Of a stretch of DNA of 64,000 nt, positions 1 through 9,381 are shown piece by piece. The DNA is from Flavobacteriales bacterium (GTDB taxonomy: Bacteria; Bacteroidota; Bacteroidia; Flavobacteriales_D; Sanyastnellaceae), in contig JAIBBG010000001.1 of NCBI GenBank assembly GCA_019694805.1, positions 451,412-515,411 of the forward strand, read 5' to 3'. Under the pieces are notes generated by a model. It ran no database searches and had not been told where the DNA came from. It worked only from the letters and a program-made list of their open reading frames with translations. The stretch's first letter is position 1. Every line of letters starts with the position of its first letter. A program made the position numbers and the translations under genes.

Positions 1-338
1 ATCATAGCCAAACTTCCATTGGAGGCGGCGACAACAGTGCCATTTGGTAATTCTATGATGGCGTTGATTTGATTGTTCAACAAACCATCTTGTCTGCTGT
101 AATTGGTGAAATGACGGCTATCGAATTTGGCAAGCCCACCCAATGTTCCGATCCAAATAAAACCTCTGCTATCCTGCAGGAGGCAACGCACTTGGGATTG
201 TGGTAAGCCTTCTTTAAGATTGTATGGAATGAAAGTATACTGCTGTGAGAAAAGGCCATTCCATAAGAGGCATAGCCATATCAATGCAGCGATCATTTTC
301 AGATTCACTGTCTTCCATTCACTTTTGTTGGACATCAT
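1..338 (-). CDS. Two-component regulator propeller sensor protein (partial, runs off left edge)
   Basis: Only the N-terminus is in the window. The minus strand reads a hydrophobic signal peptide ending in FSQ, followed by propeller-like text including GFIWIGTLGGLAKFD and NNQINAI. The WIGT.GGLAKFD block is the hallmark of the Reg_prop (two-component regulator propeller) repeat. In this family such periplasmic propellers usually precede a Y_Y_Y domain, a membrane helix and a LytS-type or HisKA kinase; that part lies outside the window and is inferred. ATG at 338 and ATG at 296 are both in frame, and the second gives the more compact signal peptide. It lies about 85 bp downstream of a LytTR response regulator on the same strand, so the two probably form a sensor-regulator pair. 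Confidence 0.75.
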   Translation of the reverse strand, partial: MMSNKSEWKTVNLKMIAALIWLCLLWNGLFSQQYTFIPYNLKEGLPQSQVRCLLQDSRGFIWIGTLGGLAKFDSRHFTNYSRQDGLLNNQINAIIELPNGTVVAASNGSLAM

Positions 339-422
339 TTCAAATGTCACATCAGTGTGACCATTCAAAGCTATTTCCCGAAAAGTGAATTTCAAGCGAT
401 TGGTTTTTTGTTCTCTGTTGTT

Positions 423-1193
423 TCAAATTCCTGCGAGTTTATCCAGAAACTCCTGGAGTTTCCTTCTGGCCACAGGAACCTGAGTCCCATCGGAAAGCAC
501 CGCAATATTTCCTTCGCCGCGGTGAAGTTCTTTCAAATGATGACTGAGGTTGATGATATGAGATTTATGCACACGAAAGAACATATGAGGATCGAGTTTG
601 TCTTCAAATGCTTTGATGCTTTTGCTGCTCACATATTTCTTTCCACCAACAAGATATAAGGTGGTATAGTTTTCAAAAGCTTCGAGATGAATGATATCAC
701 TGTTCTTCACAACTGCCAATCCGTCTTTTGTTGGCACCACTGTCTTTTCAACCGTATTGGTCAGTGCAATATTTTCCAGAATCTTGGTAAGGCGTTCATC
801 ACTCACTCTGGCCGTTTTTTTTTGAGCCATGGTTGCTCTTACTTTTTCTACTGCCTTTTGCAAATCGTCAATATCGATTGGTTTTTCGAGATAATCGATT
901 GCGCTTTCTTTGATCGCTCGCAATGCATAATCTCTGAATGCGGTGGTAAATACCACTTGAAAATTCCTAGACTCCAGGCTTTGTAAGAACATGAAACCAT
1001 CTTCACCGGGCATCATGATATCCAAAAAAACGAGATCTGGATTTTGTTCATCAATGATCTGTCGTGCATGAGCAGCCGACGATGCAATACCAACCAGTTC
1101 TACATCGGGACAAAAATCTTCTACGAGCATGCGGAGATTTTCTCTCGCAAATTCTTCGTCGTCGACAATGACTGCCTTCAATTTATCACTCAT
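423..1193 (-). CDS. LytTR-family response regulator
   Basis: This 256-residue protein has a receiver domain followed by a LytTR DNA-binding domain. The receiver begins with KAVIVDDEEFARENL and has the phospho-acceptor Asp in LVFLDIMMPGEDG; the conserved Thr/Lys region is TTAFRDYALRAI and DYLEKPI. The C-terminal half, from about residue 150, contains the LytTR pattern IIHLEAFENYTTLYL, FFRVHKSHIINL and VPVARRKL. The ATG at 1193 was preferred over an upstream in-frame start because the receiver begins directly after it. It precedes the propeller sensor on the same strand and probably controls transcription in response to it. The target genes are unknown. Confidence 0.9.
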   Translation of the reverse strand: MSDKLKAVIVDDEEFARENLRMLVEDFCPDVELVGIASSAAHARQIIDEQNPDLVFLDIMMPGEDGFMFLQSLESRNFQVVFTTAFRDYALRAIKESAIDYLEKPIDIDDLQKAVEKVRATMAQKKTARVSDERLTKILENIALTNTVEKTVVPTKDGLAVVKNSDIIHLEAFENYTTLYLVGGKKYVSSKSIKAFEDKLDPHMFFRVHKSHIINLSHHLKELHRGEGNIAVLSDGTQVPVARRKLQEFLDKLAGI

Positions 1194-1302
1194 GATGTAT
1201 TGGTTGGTGGTGGTGAATATAGGACAATGTGTTTGGATTGGGCTGACCACTTTTTTCGAATTCTATACACTGAAGTCGTTAAAAAAAAGCTCCATTCAGG
1301 AA

Positions 1303-4300
1303 TTAGAACAAAGCGCGCACTTGAACACCACCAGAATGAATGGTATTCATGCCATCGGGTTTTCGGCCATTGTACGACAGATTCAATTGGAGATTTTTTG
1401 CTACAGTTCGTTGCACTCCAACAGACCAGGTAAAGTTATTTCCAGCGTTGAGTCCTTCTAACATTTCGAATCCAAGAGAATTGTTTGCATTGCCATTGAA
1501 TGAAATATGGAAATAACTCAATTCTGCACGAAGTGTTCCCTTTCCGATACTGTTCAAAGTAAAATCAGCACCAAGTTTCCTGATCACCACCAGTTCTTGT
1601 CCTTGTCTATTGTTTTTCTCGGCGTATTGCGTCAGAAGATTAAGTCTTCCTTTATTGTCTGGTTGCCATGTCAGTTTGGGTTCAATGGAGAAGTAGATCA
1701 ATTCGTAATTTCTTCCAGACAGGAAATCGGAACTCGCTACCTTCTTGCCCAGTTTATCTTCAAGGAAAAAAGTCCATTCTCTGAAAAAATTCCATCTCAA
1801 GCCAAACTGATTGTAATCGTCGCCCCGCGTCTCAAAACCGTTGCTCAATAAATTTTTATTGCGGCCGTATTGATAGGTGTAATCCAGACCAAATTTCGGA
1901 TCGGCCTTATTGAAAAAAATGACATTTCTAAAGAGGCCATTGAACGTGAGCAAAGCAGTGTCGGCTGGAGAAATGATGAAAGGATTGTACCTGTCTTCTT
2001 TGTTTTCGTGTGTTGTTTTGCGATCGATGCGTAAGGTAGCCTGATCGGTAAATCTCGATAGTGCACGCTGCCATTTTTGATCCCGACCGAGCACTTTCGC
2101 AGGATTGATGCCCAGTGACTGCATGAACTGGTTGGTGTATGTTCGAATGTACTCGTTGCTTTGAACTGTTGATCGAATGAAGTTGGCTTCATATCCAAAT
2201 CGAGCGATTTCGAATTCATTGAGATCCCGAATGCCATCGCCGTTATAGTCGTTCCATACATAAGATCCTTGTCCTGCAGGAACTTCAAGATAGATGAATT
2301 CCCTTTTTTGTTCTTGCCCTGCACCAATTTCATAGAACGTTGTATTTTGGATAAAACCGTTCTTGAGTTTAAAAGAATATTCCACCCTGGTCAAAAGAGT
2401 GTTTTCTGGTTCCTGTGATATGAGTTCGGGATTGATGATTCGCAATCTTCTATTGCTAACATTGATATTTAAACGCGCGTCTTTTTTTCCTTTCAACCCC
2501 ACATTTAAACCATATTGATCAGCTTTGGCGGCATCAGAAAGCCGATCGCTTTGCGGTTTCCAATCCGTTCTCTCCCGATAATAAAGGGTAATACTTTTGG
2601 TGGTTGTATCTGCTGTTCCGACGCCTGCTTCATAGTCATAAAAACGGTAAGTTGCTGAAGAAAGCGTATCCGTGCCGTTGCGATAAAATAGATTGTTTTC
2701 GTGTTCATCCCTAAAATACAATTTCAAAGCTGAAATCTCCTGGCTGATGTATGCTTTATGTCTCAGAAATTGTGAGTTGATGACTCCGGCAGTGTTTAGC
2801 AAAGACGATGTGATGACGGCCTTGAATTTTTTTGGCGTGGAAATATTGGTATTCAACTTGGCTTTGATGCCATGGTATTGTTCTCCTGAAATGAACATGT
2901 CTGTTCCAACCTGTATTGAGCCCAATCGTTTGGCTGTCACAGTAGCACTTGCCGATGATATATGCTGATCAGCGGCGCTTGTTATTTGTGAAATGTTCCA
3001 ATTGCGCGAAAACTCAACTTCACGGAATCTTTCGATCATCGAAAAATATTGTCCGGTATATTCATAATAGAGCTCTGTATTCCAACCCAGCGAGTATTTA
3101 GATAGTGATGAATCCGCTAAGGCATCTGACTTCATCGTCATTGGTTTTTTCCATTTGTAGAGAGTGCGAACGGCAAACCCAACGTCATCACCAGCGTCTC
3201 GGGAAGAAAACGTATTCAAGTCCTTGTTGGAAACAGCACCCTCCACGCTGAATACAGATCTTCCTGATGAGCCCAATGTCACTTCTGCTCCTGTTGTGAG
3301 CATTTGAGTCTTTTTTGGAGCAGCGAGAAGGACTACCGGCGCGTAGGTTCCCTGACGGGTGATCAATCCATTGTTTTCGGATGGAGCGATCCATTTGTAC
3401 TTTTTTCCATTGGCAGTAAAGCCATCTTCCACATAGTCACCATTGCCGGCACCTACATAAGAAAATGATACTCGATACACCGCATTGCTATCAACAGAAT
3501 AAACGAATACAGAATCGTAACCCAAAGAGTCTTTGATGGCATAAAGGACATTCATATTCGAATACCCCACGCTATCAATTCCAGATCGGAATGCGCTCAG
3601 AAATGCATCACCACTTTGAGATAAAATCAATTTGTCTTCATCTGAAAGATCCTGCTGAAGAGGTTGATTTTTTGCGTCATTTTCTGAATAAACATTCATA
3701 TAGAATTTATTCCTATTGTTCGACACAACCACTGAAGATTGTATCAATGGACGAGCATAACGCTTTTCGGAATACTGAAATTCCACCACAATCCTTCTAT
3801 CTTTTGTAATGAGTTGTTTCGTGGTGAAAGTGATTTCAGATGCATTGTAATCGACGACATAATCTTTATCCTGACCTCTTTGCAGCAGTTTGCCATCGAT
3901 ATAAACTTGTTCTGTGCCTGCAAGCACGATGATGAATAGTTCACCATCGGCACCTCTCAAGCGATAAGGACCTTGATTGCCTTCGATTCCCTGAATGACA
4001 TTTCTTGAAAACCGCCCTTTGGATACAGAAGCAGAAACTTCCGTAGAAACGGAATAGCCATTTTTTCCCGGCTTCCACTGTTGGTTGTAGTAAGCACCCT
4101 GAGCTCGTTTGAAATAGTTCATGAAGTAACCTACCGGTCGGCGCAATTGAAAATCCCCTGCAATCAATTTGGAATGCTCATCATAGAGCTGGATAAAAAC
4201 CTGATCAAAATCCTGAAGTTGTTGTGTATTGCCATCAGGTTGAATGGGAATGTTATCATCTGTAACAGATGCGAGAATGCTGTACTTGTCACTGATCTTA

Positions 4301-4821
4301 CCACTGAGTTGCAAGTTCAAAGTTGAATTCACTGACAGATTTTGATTGTTGCCAAATAGAATTCCTCGCGAAACAGAACCTGATTTCTGCAATCCTTTAT
4401 CATCGAAAATGCTTTCGGTCTGTTTTGCTCCACCAATGACATATGGCTTGAAGGTATCGTCTTTACCACTGGTCATGATAGAAAGATCCTTGTGCTCATA
4501 TGGATTTGAAAAATTTTTAGGGAAGACCCGAAAGTGGCAGACGAGAGCGTCGTTCGTCGAATCAACATGCATGATCAATGTCGCCGATATCTCTTCCAGA
4601 AAATAAGACGTGGAAGGCACTGTGTCGTTACCGGACAGCATAACGAAAGATCCGGGGATTATACTCAGCGAATCCAATACGATGGTATCCTGCCCCGCCG
4701 GAATATTCACTGTGCGCAAGTTGCTGATTTGGGCAGATGCCGAGAATCCAACCCATAACAATAAACAGACGGCCCAGATCCGTCTGCATAAAAAATGATA
4801 TCGTTTGGAAATACTCAGCAA
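1303..4821 (-). CDS. Large outer-membrane protein, predicted beta-barrel (unnamed family)
   Basis: The 1172-residue protein has an N-terminal signal peptide cleaved before Gln (FSASA/Q) and no lipobox. It ends in Phe (GGVQVRALF), as outer-membrane barrels do. The N-terminal third carries beta-rich text such as YVDGKLLQRGQDKDYVVDY. The middle and C-terminal parts alternate polar and aromatic residues as barrel strands do. Near residue 855-870 there is an EF-hand/dockerin-like loop, DYNGDGIRDLNEFE. No ATG exists at the N-terminus; the signal peptide can only be read from a TTG at 4821, which follows an in-frame stop. I do not recognise a characterised family; similar large surface proteins occur in Bacteroidota without assigned function. 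It lies upstream of the LytTR regulator on the same strand. Confidence 0.7.
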   Translation of the reverse strand: MLSISKRYHFLCRRIWAVCLLLWVGFSASAQISNLRTVNIPAGQDTIVLDSLSIIPGSFVMLSGNDTVPSTSYFLEEISATLIMHVDSTNDALVCHFRVFPKNFSNPYEHKDLSIMTSGKDDTFKPYVIGGAKQTESIFDDKGLQKSGSVSRGILFGNNQNLSVNSTLNLQLSGKISDKYSILASVTDDNIPIQPDGNTQQLQDFDQVFIQLYDEHSKLIAGDFQLRRPVGYFMNYFKRAQGAYYNQQWKPGKNGYSVSTEVSASVSKGRFSRNVIQGIEGNQGPYRLRGADGELFIIVLAGTEQVYIDGKLLQRGQDKDYVVDYNASEITFTTKQLITKDRRIVVEFQYSEKRYARPLIQSSVVVSNNRNKFYMNVYSENDAKNQPLQQDLSDEDKLILSQSGDAFLSAFRSGIDSVGYSNMNVLYAIKDSLGYDSVFVYSVDSNAVYRVSFSYVGAGNGDYVEDGFTANGKKYKWIAPSENNGLITRQGTYAPVVLLAAPKKTQMLTTGAEVTLGSSGRSVFSVEGAVSNKDLNTFSSRDAGDDVGFAVRTLYKWKKPMTMKSDALADSSLSKYSLGWNTELYYEYTGQYFSMIERFREVEFSRNWNISQITSAADQHISSASATVTAKRLGSIQVGTDMFISGEQYHGIKAKLNTNISTPKKFKAVITSSLLNTAGVINSQFLRHKAYISQEISALKLYFRDEHENNLFYRNGTDTLSSATYRFYDYEAGVGTADTTTKSITLYYRERTDWKPQSDRLSDAAKADQYGLNVGLKGKKDARLNINVSNRRLRIINPELISQEPENTLLTRVEYSFKLKNGFIQNTTFYEIGAGQEQKREFIYLEVPAGQGSYVWNDYNGDGIRDLNEFEIARFGYEANFIRSTVQSNEYIRTYTNQFMQSLGINPAKVLGRDQKWQRALSRFTDQATLRIDRKTTHENKEDRYNPFIISPADTALLTFNGLFRNVIFFNKADPKFGLDYTYQYGRNKNLLSNGFETRGDDYNQFGLRWNFFREWTFFLEDKLGKKVASSDFLSGRNYELIYFSIEPKLTWQPDNKGRLNLLTQYAEKNNRQGQELVVIRKLGADFTLNSIGKGTLRAELSYFHISFNGNANNSLGFEMLEGLNAGNNFTWSVGVQRTVAKNLQLNLSYNGRKPDGMNTIHSGGVQVRALF

Positions 4822-4988
4822 GTCTTAAGGAAGGTGCAAAATACGGGTGGAATGATGGTCAACGCGGCCTGTCTAACGAATAATGCATAGTCAAATTATA
4901 CATGCCAGTTAAATGAAGTAGACGATTGAGACCATTCATCACAATCCATTCGGCTGATCCGTTTTTTTCGGATTAGATTCGTCCAGTC

Positions 4989-6233
4989 ATGATTTTCCGA
5001 CTCATCGCAGAAAGTTTCGTGTTTGCCTGGCAGGCTTTGGTGACGAATAAGCTTCGAACGTTGCTGTCGCTGCTGGGCGTTACCATTGGCATTTACTCCA
5101 TAATTCTGGTTTTGAGTATTGTGGACAGCATGGAAGCGGATATGAAATCCAGCTTTGACATGATTGGTTCAGATGTTTTGTTCATTCAAAAATGGCCTAT
5201 GGGACCTGAAGACGGCGCGGAAGATTATGAGTGGTGGAAATTTATGAGTCGTCGACCACCTGGCCTGAAAGACATGGAACAGTTGGGTGAACGCATGGAA
5301 GAGGCACAGGCCATAGCTTATTCCTCCGGAACTGTAACCACTTGTGAATATGAAAACAACCACCTGAAAGAATCCGATCTTAATGGTGTGACGTATCAAT
5401 ATCGTGAAACAATAGCGATTAACTTACAATCCGGGCGTTATTTTACAGAACACGAATGCGAATCCGGAAAGAACTACGCCATCATAGGCCATACCGTCAA
5501 ACAACAACTATTTGGAGAAACCAATCCCATAGGCAAAGAGATGAAGGTTGGTGGATTAAAAATTGTGGTCATAGGCGTATTTGAAAAGGAAGGTACATCA
5601 TTGTTTGGGAATGGGTTTGACATGGTCATTATGGTACCCATTGGTTTTGCACAACGCCTCATTCCTCCTGACAATGAGAACGCGAATATTTTGCTGAAAG
5701 CCAAAACAGGCGTAACCAACAAAGAACTTAAGGACGCTGTTATTGCAACGTTTAGGGAAGTAAGGGGCATCAAACCCGGTAACAGCAATGATTTTTCGAT
5801 CATTGAATCGTCCATGATCAATGAGATAGTGGACAGCATTATCGACGTTTTCAATATTGTCGGAATGATCATTGGTTTTTTTGCCATTCTCGTTGGCACA
5901 TTCAGCATAGCGAATATCATGTTTGTGTCTGTGAGTGAGCGGACAAACATCATAGGCATACAAAAGGCACTTGGGGCGAAAAATTATTTTGTACTCATGC
6001 AGTTCTTATTCGAGTCTATTGCCCTGTGTATCATTGGAGGAATGGTAGGACTGCTTTTCGTTTGGGGCACAGTTCAACTCCTCAGCTCTTTGGTAGAGTT
6101 CGAATTTATTCTGCCCTTTTCTAGGATTATAGCCGGACTGAGTATATCCATTGTTGTAGGATTGATTGCCGGCATATTTCCTGCGATGAAAGCTGCCAGA
6201 CTGAATCCAGTGGACGCCATGCGATCGAAATGA
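4989..6233 (+). CDS. ABC transporter permease, MacB/FtsX type
   Basis: The 414-residue protein has the MacB-type permease architecture. One membrane helix lies at about residues 15-40 (within NKLRTLLSLLGVTIGIYSI), followed by a large periplasmic domain of about 230 residues. Three C-terminal helices lie around 280-310, 330-355 and 375-400, ending in the typical PAMKAARLNPVDAMRSK. Members of this family are mechanotransmitting permeases of lipoprotein or macrolide-type export systems and need a separate ATPase. No ATPase gene is adjacent here, so the partner must be encoded elsewhere. The gene is divergent from the outer-membrane protein gene, with a 167 bp spacer holding both promoters. Confidence 0.88.
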   Translation: MIFRLIAESFVFAWQALVTNKLRTLLSLLGVTIGIYSIILVLSIVDSMEADMKSSFDMIGSDVLFIQKWPMGPEDGAEDYEWWKFMSRRPPGLKDMEQLGERMEEAQAIAYSSGTVTTCEYENNHLKESDLNGVTYQYRETIAINLQSGRYFTEHECESGKNYAIIGHTVKQQLFGETNPIGKEMKVGGLKIVVIGVFEKEGTSLFGNGFDMVIMVPIGFAQRLIPPDNENANILLKAKTGVTNKELKDAVIATFREVRGIKPGNSNDFSIIESSMINEIVDSIIDVFNIVGMIIGFFAILVGTFSIANIMFVSVSERTNIIGIQKALGAKNYFVLMQFLFESIALCIIGGMVGLLFVWGTVQLLSSLVEFEFILPFSRIIAGLSISIVVGLIAGIFPAMKAARLNPVDAMRSK

Positions 6234-6242
6234 TCAGTGCAG

Positions 6243-6275
6243 GTTATGGCAACAATAATGAACTATCGCCATAAC
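6243..6275. repeat. Inverted repeat at convergent gene ends
   Basis: Arms gttatggc and gccataac (8 bp, 17-nt loop) sit where the permease gene and queA converge, 10 bp apart. The repeat overlaps the last queA codons. It may slow transcription from either side, but there is no T-tract, so a terminator role is only possible. Confidence 0.3.
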
Positions 6276-7461
6276 TCAGAAACCTGTAGTTACCAGACAA
6301 TGCATGGTTATAGATTTTTTTCCAATCTTCCCCCGTAAAAGCGGAGACCAGAACCAACAGTGTACTTTGAGGCATGTGGAAATTCGTAAGCAATCCTCCA
6401 CAAATTCTAAACTTAAAACCAGGCGCAATCATAATCGTAGTATTTGCAGAGAACTCGTTCATGTGATGCACCTGACACCACTGGAGAATGGAATCGAGAC
6501 TTTCTTGCAATGAAAGATTGGCTTCCATATCATACGATTCCCACTGACCAAGTGAAGGCTGTTGTCCGCTTTCAATGAGGTTTTTCGAAATTTTCAAACC
6601 CAACCAGTATAAACTTTCCAAAGTCCTCATGGAAGTTGTGCCCACTGCAATGATTCTTCTACGTCCAACATGTTCCATTAATTTTTGAAGAGCATCTACA
6701 GAAATACTGAAGACTTCGCCATGCATATGATGGTCGCCAATGTTTGAAACCGAGACCGGCTTGAATGTTCCGGCACCTACGTGCAAGGTGAGGGTGTTCA
6801 GGTCAACACCTTTTAAAGCCAATTTGTCGAGCACTTCCGGAGTGAAATGCAGTCCTGCTGTGGGCGCTGCTACAGAGCCTTCCTTTTCCGCGAAAACGGT
6901 TTGATATCGATTGAGATCACTTTCTTCAGGATCCCTATGAAAATATGGTGGCAATGGAATTTTACCGGCCTCATGCAGGATTGATGAAAAAGAAATCGTT
7001 TCGGGTTTCCAGAAAAATCTGATGACAAAAGCGTCGTCTTCTCTTCGAACCATCTCTGCGAATAGGGTGGCACTTCCAGGGATTTCGCAATTCAATATCT
7101 CAAATCCCTTCCACTTTTTGGCACCGCCAACGAGGCATTTCCAAGTGCAGGTATCGGTTGCCGTCATAGCTTGTTGATGGTCGAGTCCAATTGGTTCGAG
7201 GCAGAAAATTTCAATACTGGCACCGGTAGATTTACGAAACCGGAGTCTTGCCGGGATTACCCGGGTTTTATTCATGAAAAGTGAATCATTTCTGTCGAGC
7301 AAATCTGGCAAATCGTAGAAAAACTGATCTGAAATTGAGCCACTTTTGAACAAAAGCAGTTTTGAATCGCTTCTGACAGGCAACGGAAACTGTGCAACCC
7401 TGTCTTCAGGTAGGAAATAGTTGTAATCTGCGATTGCAATATCTCTGGGGTTAGAATTCAC
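6244..7461 (-). CDS. queA: S-adenosylmethionine:tRNA ribosyltransferase-isomerase
   Basis: QueA transfers and isomerises the ribosyl moiety of SAM onto 7-aminomethyl-7-deazaguanine in tRNA, the penultimate step of queuosine synthesis. The 405-residue protein shows the family blocks in order: an N-terminal DYNYFLPEDRVAQFP, LFMNKTRVIPARL, VAAPTAGLHF, LHVGAGTFKPV, GTTSMRTLES, and TNFHMPQSTLLVLVSAF near the C-terminus. It is longer than the roughly 350 residues of the Escherichia coli enzyme, with an insertion in the first half. Reading starts at a GTG codon. No other queuosine gene is nearby, so it is probably expressed alone. Confidence 0.95.
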   Translation of the reverse strand: MNSNPRDIAIADYNYFLPEDRVAQFPLPVRSDSKLLLFKSGSISDQFFYDLPDLLDRNDSLFMNKTRVIPARLRFRKSTGASIEIFCLEPIGLDHQQAMTATDTCTWKCLVGGAKKWKGFEILNCEIPGSATLFAEMVRREDDAFVIRFFWKPETISFSSILHEAGKIPLPPYFHRDPEESDLNRYQTVFAEKEGSVAAPTAGLHFTPEVLDKLALKGVDLNTLTLHVGAGTFKPVSVSNIGDHHMHGEVFSISVDALQKLMEHVGRRRIIAVGTTSMRTLESLYWLGLKISKNLIESGQQPSLGQWESYDMEANLSLQESLDSILQWCQVHHMNEFSANTTIMIAPGFKFRICGGLLTNFHMPQSTLLVLVSAFTGEDWKKIYNHALSGNYRFLSYGDSSLLLP

Positions 7462-7480
7462 GGTGGAAAGATACAGTCAT

Positions 7481-7511
7481 AAAAAAATCATGGCTGGACG
7501 TTTCCAGCCAT
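7481..7511 (-). terminator. Rho-independent terminator downstream of fecR region
   Basis: On the minus strand a perfect 9-bp stem (atggctgga/tccagccat, 4-nt loop) is followed within two bases by a run of seven T. It lies about 200 bp beyond the FecR stop codon and just before queA. It ends either a long 3' untranslated region of the sigma/TonB operon or a separate short transcript. Confidence 0.8.
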
Positions 7512-7646
7512 AATTCTAAACCTTAACTAAAACTAACTATACTATTTGATGTGCCCAGATCGGGCACTTCAACTGTGTGTTACTTATTTGTATATGTGTA
7601 AGTACTAAACAGACTTACCTCAAAATTTCCTTGCCTTGCAAAGGTG
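7481..7646 (-). ncRNA. Candidate small structured RNA or long 3' UTR
   Basis: The 256 bp between fecR and queA contain no ORF but three short hairpins in a row on the minus strand. These are gtaagt/acttac (7598-7618), gtgccc/gggcac (7551-7567) and the terminator stem (7490-7511). A -7-like box, CACCTTTG (one mismatch to TAnnTTTG), lies at 7639-7646, upstream of all three. This is the arrangement expected of an independent RNA of about 150 nt. No known Rfam family could be recognised by eye, and it could equally be the 3' untranslated end of the fecR transcript. Confidence 0.25.
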
Positions 7647-7717
7647 AGAACACTTTTCTGTTCGAAATGTTGCATTAACACTTTCTTTTAACAGCTTTTT
7701 TCAAAACTATTGCCTTT

Positions 7718-8578
7718 CTAACGGGCCGTATCAGTGATCACCACCTCATTACCATTCTTGATTTCATAATCAAATCCCATTGGAACACAGACGATTTTCA
7801 GCGCGTTTTCCAATGAATGATCTTTTCTGAAACTACCGGTATACTGCCTTCCTGTTTTGAAATTCATTTGAATTCCAATGTTATATTGTCTGGCCATTTC
7901 TTCGAAGACGTGTTCAACCGGTTCTTCATTGAAAGTGAATTCGCCATTTCTCCAATCGCCTCTGTTCAAGTCGAAATCAGAGATGACCAATGTTTTACCA
8001 GCCATGACAGCGGCTTTTCCGGGAGTAATTTCCACTACGCTCTTGCCAGCATTGAGGCTTACCTTCACCCGACCGGTCCTACATTCTACACGGAACTGAT
8101 CCTTTCTGGATTTTACATCGAAAGATGTTCCCAGAACTTCCACGATTCCCTGTTCAGTGACCACGCTAAAGCGGCTTCCTTTCTTCACTTCGAAGAAGGC
8201 TTCACCATTTAAAGTGAGCGTTCTTTCTTGGCTCCAATCGTCGCTATATGACATCATGCTGGAAGCATTAAGGTGAGCGATAGACATGTCTGGCAGTTCT
8301 ACATCGAGGGTTTTACCACTCGCCGTTTCGTGACGGATCAATTCAGTGGTTGGCCAAAAGACCACCAGAGCCACGATGACGGCAGCAGCTGCCGCTACTG
8401 AAATCATTGGCTTCCAGCTGAATTTAACAACTTTGGTTTCCTGCTTCACTGCACTGAGTTTAGGTTGGATCTCCATCCAAGCCTCTTCAGTGCTCTTGCT
8501 CATGGGTGTTTCCCAGTTTTTGAGTATTTCCTGAAATTTATTCATCACTTTCATCTTCCGATACGGGATTCCATACAT
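7718..8578 (-). CDS. FecR-family anti-sigma factor
   Basis: FecR proteins are inner-membrane anti-sigma factors that bind an ECF sigma factor and release it when a TonB receptor signals. The 286-residue protein has a short cytoplasmic N-terminus and one membrane helix at about residues 57-74 (alanine/valine rich). The periplasmic FecR domain has characteristic GEAFFEV, FSVVTEQGIVEVLGTSFDV and GRVKV blocks. The C-terminal domain resembles DUF4974 (from about residue 205, ending in NGNEVVITD). In-frame ATG codons at 8578, 8554 and 8545 are all possible starts. It is the last gene of the sigma - TonB receptor - DUF4249 - FecR cluster, not the second as is usual. Confidence 0.9.
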   Translation of the reverse strand: MYGIPYRKMKVMNKFQEILKNWETPMSKSTEEAWMEIQPKLSAVKQETKVVKFSWKPMISVAAAAAVIVALVVFWPTTELIRHETASGKTLDVELPDMSIAHLNASSMMSYSDDWSQERTLTLNGEAFFEVKKGSRFSVVTEQGIVEVLGTSFDVKSRKDQFRVECRTGRVKVSLNAGKSVVEITPGKAAVMAGKTLVISDFDLNRGDWRNGEFTFNEEPVEHVFEEMARQYNIGIQMNFKTGRQYTGSFRKDHSLENALKIVCVPMGFDYEIKNGNEVVITDTAR

Positions 8579-8613
8579 CTAAACATTGATCCCCCCTACC
8601 GTTTCATATTTAT

Positions 8614-9381
8614 TTATTGCCAAATAATCACTTCCGTTTCAAATCCGGTAACCCCGGCTACGAAACCTGCAGCTCCGGAAACGTTGTCTGGTCCATTTCT
8701 CAGCTGACTTCTCATGTCGGCAGCATCATAGAAAAATAAAGCATCCAAAGCTCTGTCGATGGCCAAAATGGTCAGTTTATGCCTTCCATAATATTTAAAA
8801 TCAGATTTTAACATCAGTAATTGAGGCGACAGTTGAGGACCATCATATCGTTCTTCAAAGAAACCATATTGTCCGGGAATGTTTACTGGGTTCGATTCCA
8901 GACATTCCAACTTGAAAACATAGGAGTATTTTTCATCGTCGAGCGCATTCCAAGAAATCAATCCTGCCACACTTCCGGGGTTTGAAATGTGAACTGTATC
9001 AGTAATTCCCACCAGCAAGTTGATCGCCGGAGGCATTTTGAAGGTGCATTGAACCAATTCCTGGATGAGGTCATCATGCACCCTAATGCTATAGGTTGAG
9101 TCCGGTTTGAACGTGAATGCATCAGGAGCGCGATAATGATAGACATCCGGTGTCCAATCTGTCCATTGCCCGTCGTGCAATAAGCTCAAGGTAGCTTTTC
9201 TTGATGATGGTGTACCGGCGTATTCTTCACTCATGGTGAAAAAACTGATTTGCTGATCTGGTATCAAACTTCTGATCATTCCGGTGAGAACCGGAGTTTC
9301 TTTTCTCAAAAGGTCCGTATCTTCCTTGGCACAACCAGAAATGAGCAAAAACAACATTCCATATTTGACAATCGATTTCAA
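8614..9381 (-). CDS. DUF4249-family lipoprotein
   Basis: The 255-residue protein begins with a lipoprotein signal peptide (LLISGC, Cys about residue 17). Its C-terminus has the DUF4249 flavour, with a stretch reading GPDNVSGAAGFVAGVTG followed by beta-rich residues. DUF4249 proteins are regularly encoded directly downstream of TonB-dependent receptors in Bacteroidota and are thought to be accessory outer-membrane lipoproteins of the transport system; the exact role is unknown. The start codon overlaps the receptor stop codon in an ATGA arrangement (9378-9381), which implies translational coupling. Confidence 0.85.
   Translation of the reverse strand: MKSIVKYGMLFLLISGCAKEDTDLLRKETPVLTGMIRSLIPDQQISFFTMSEEYAGTPSSRKATLSLLHDGQWTDWTPDVYHYRAPDAFTFKPDSTYSIRVHDDLIQELVQCTFKMPPAINLLVGITDTVHISNPGSVAGLISWNALDDEKYSYVFKLECLESNPVNIPGQYGFFEERYDGPQLSPQLLMLKSDFKYYGRHKLTILAIDRALDALFFYDAADMRSQLRNGPDNVSGAAGFVAGVTGFETEVIIWQ

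Noticed and set aside
5474..5959. A 161-residue minus-strand frame opposite the ABC permease
   Set aside because: Its apparent hydrophobicity is the mirror image of the permease codons, a known artefact of antisense frames.
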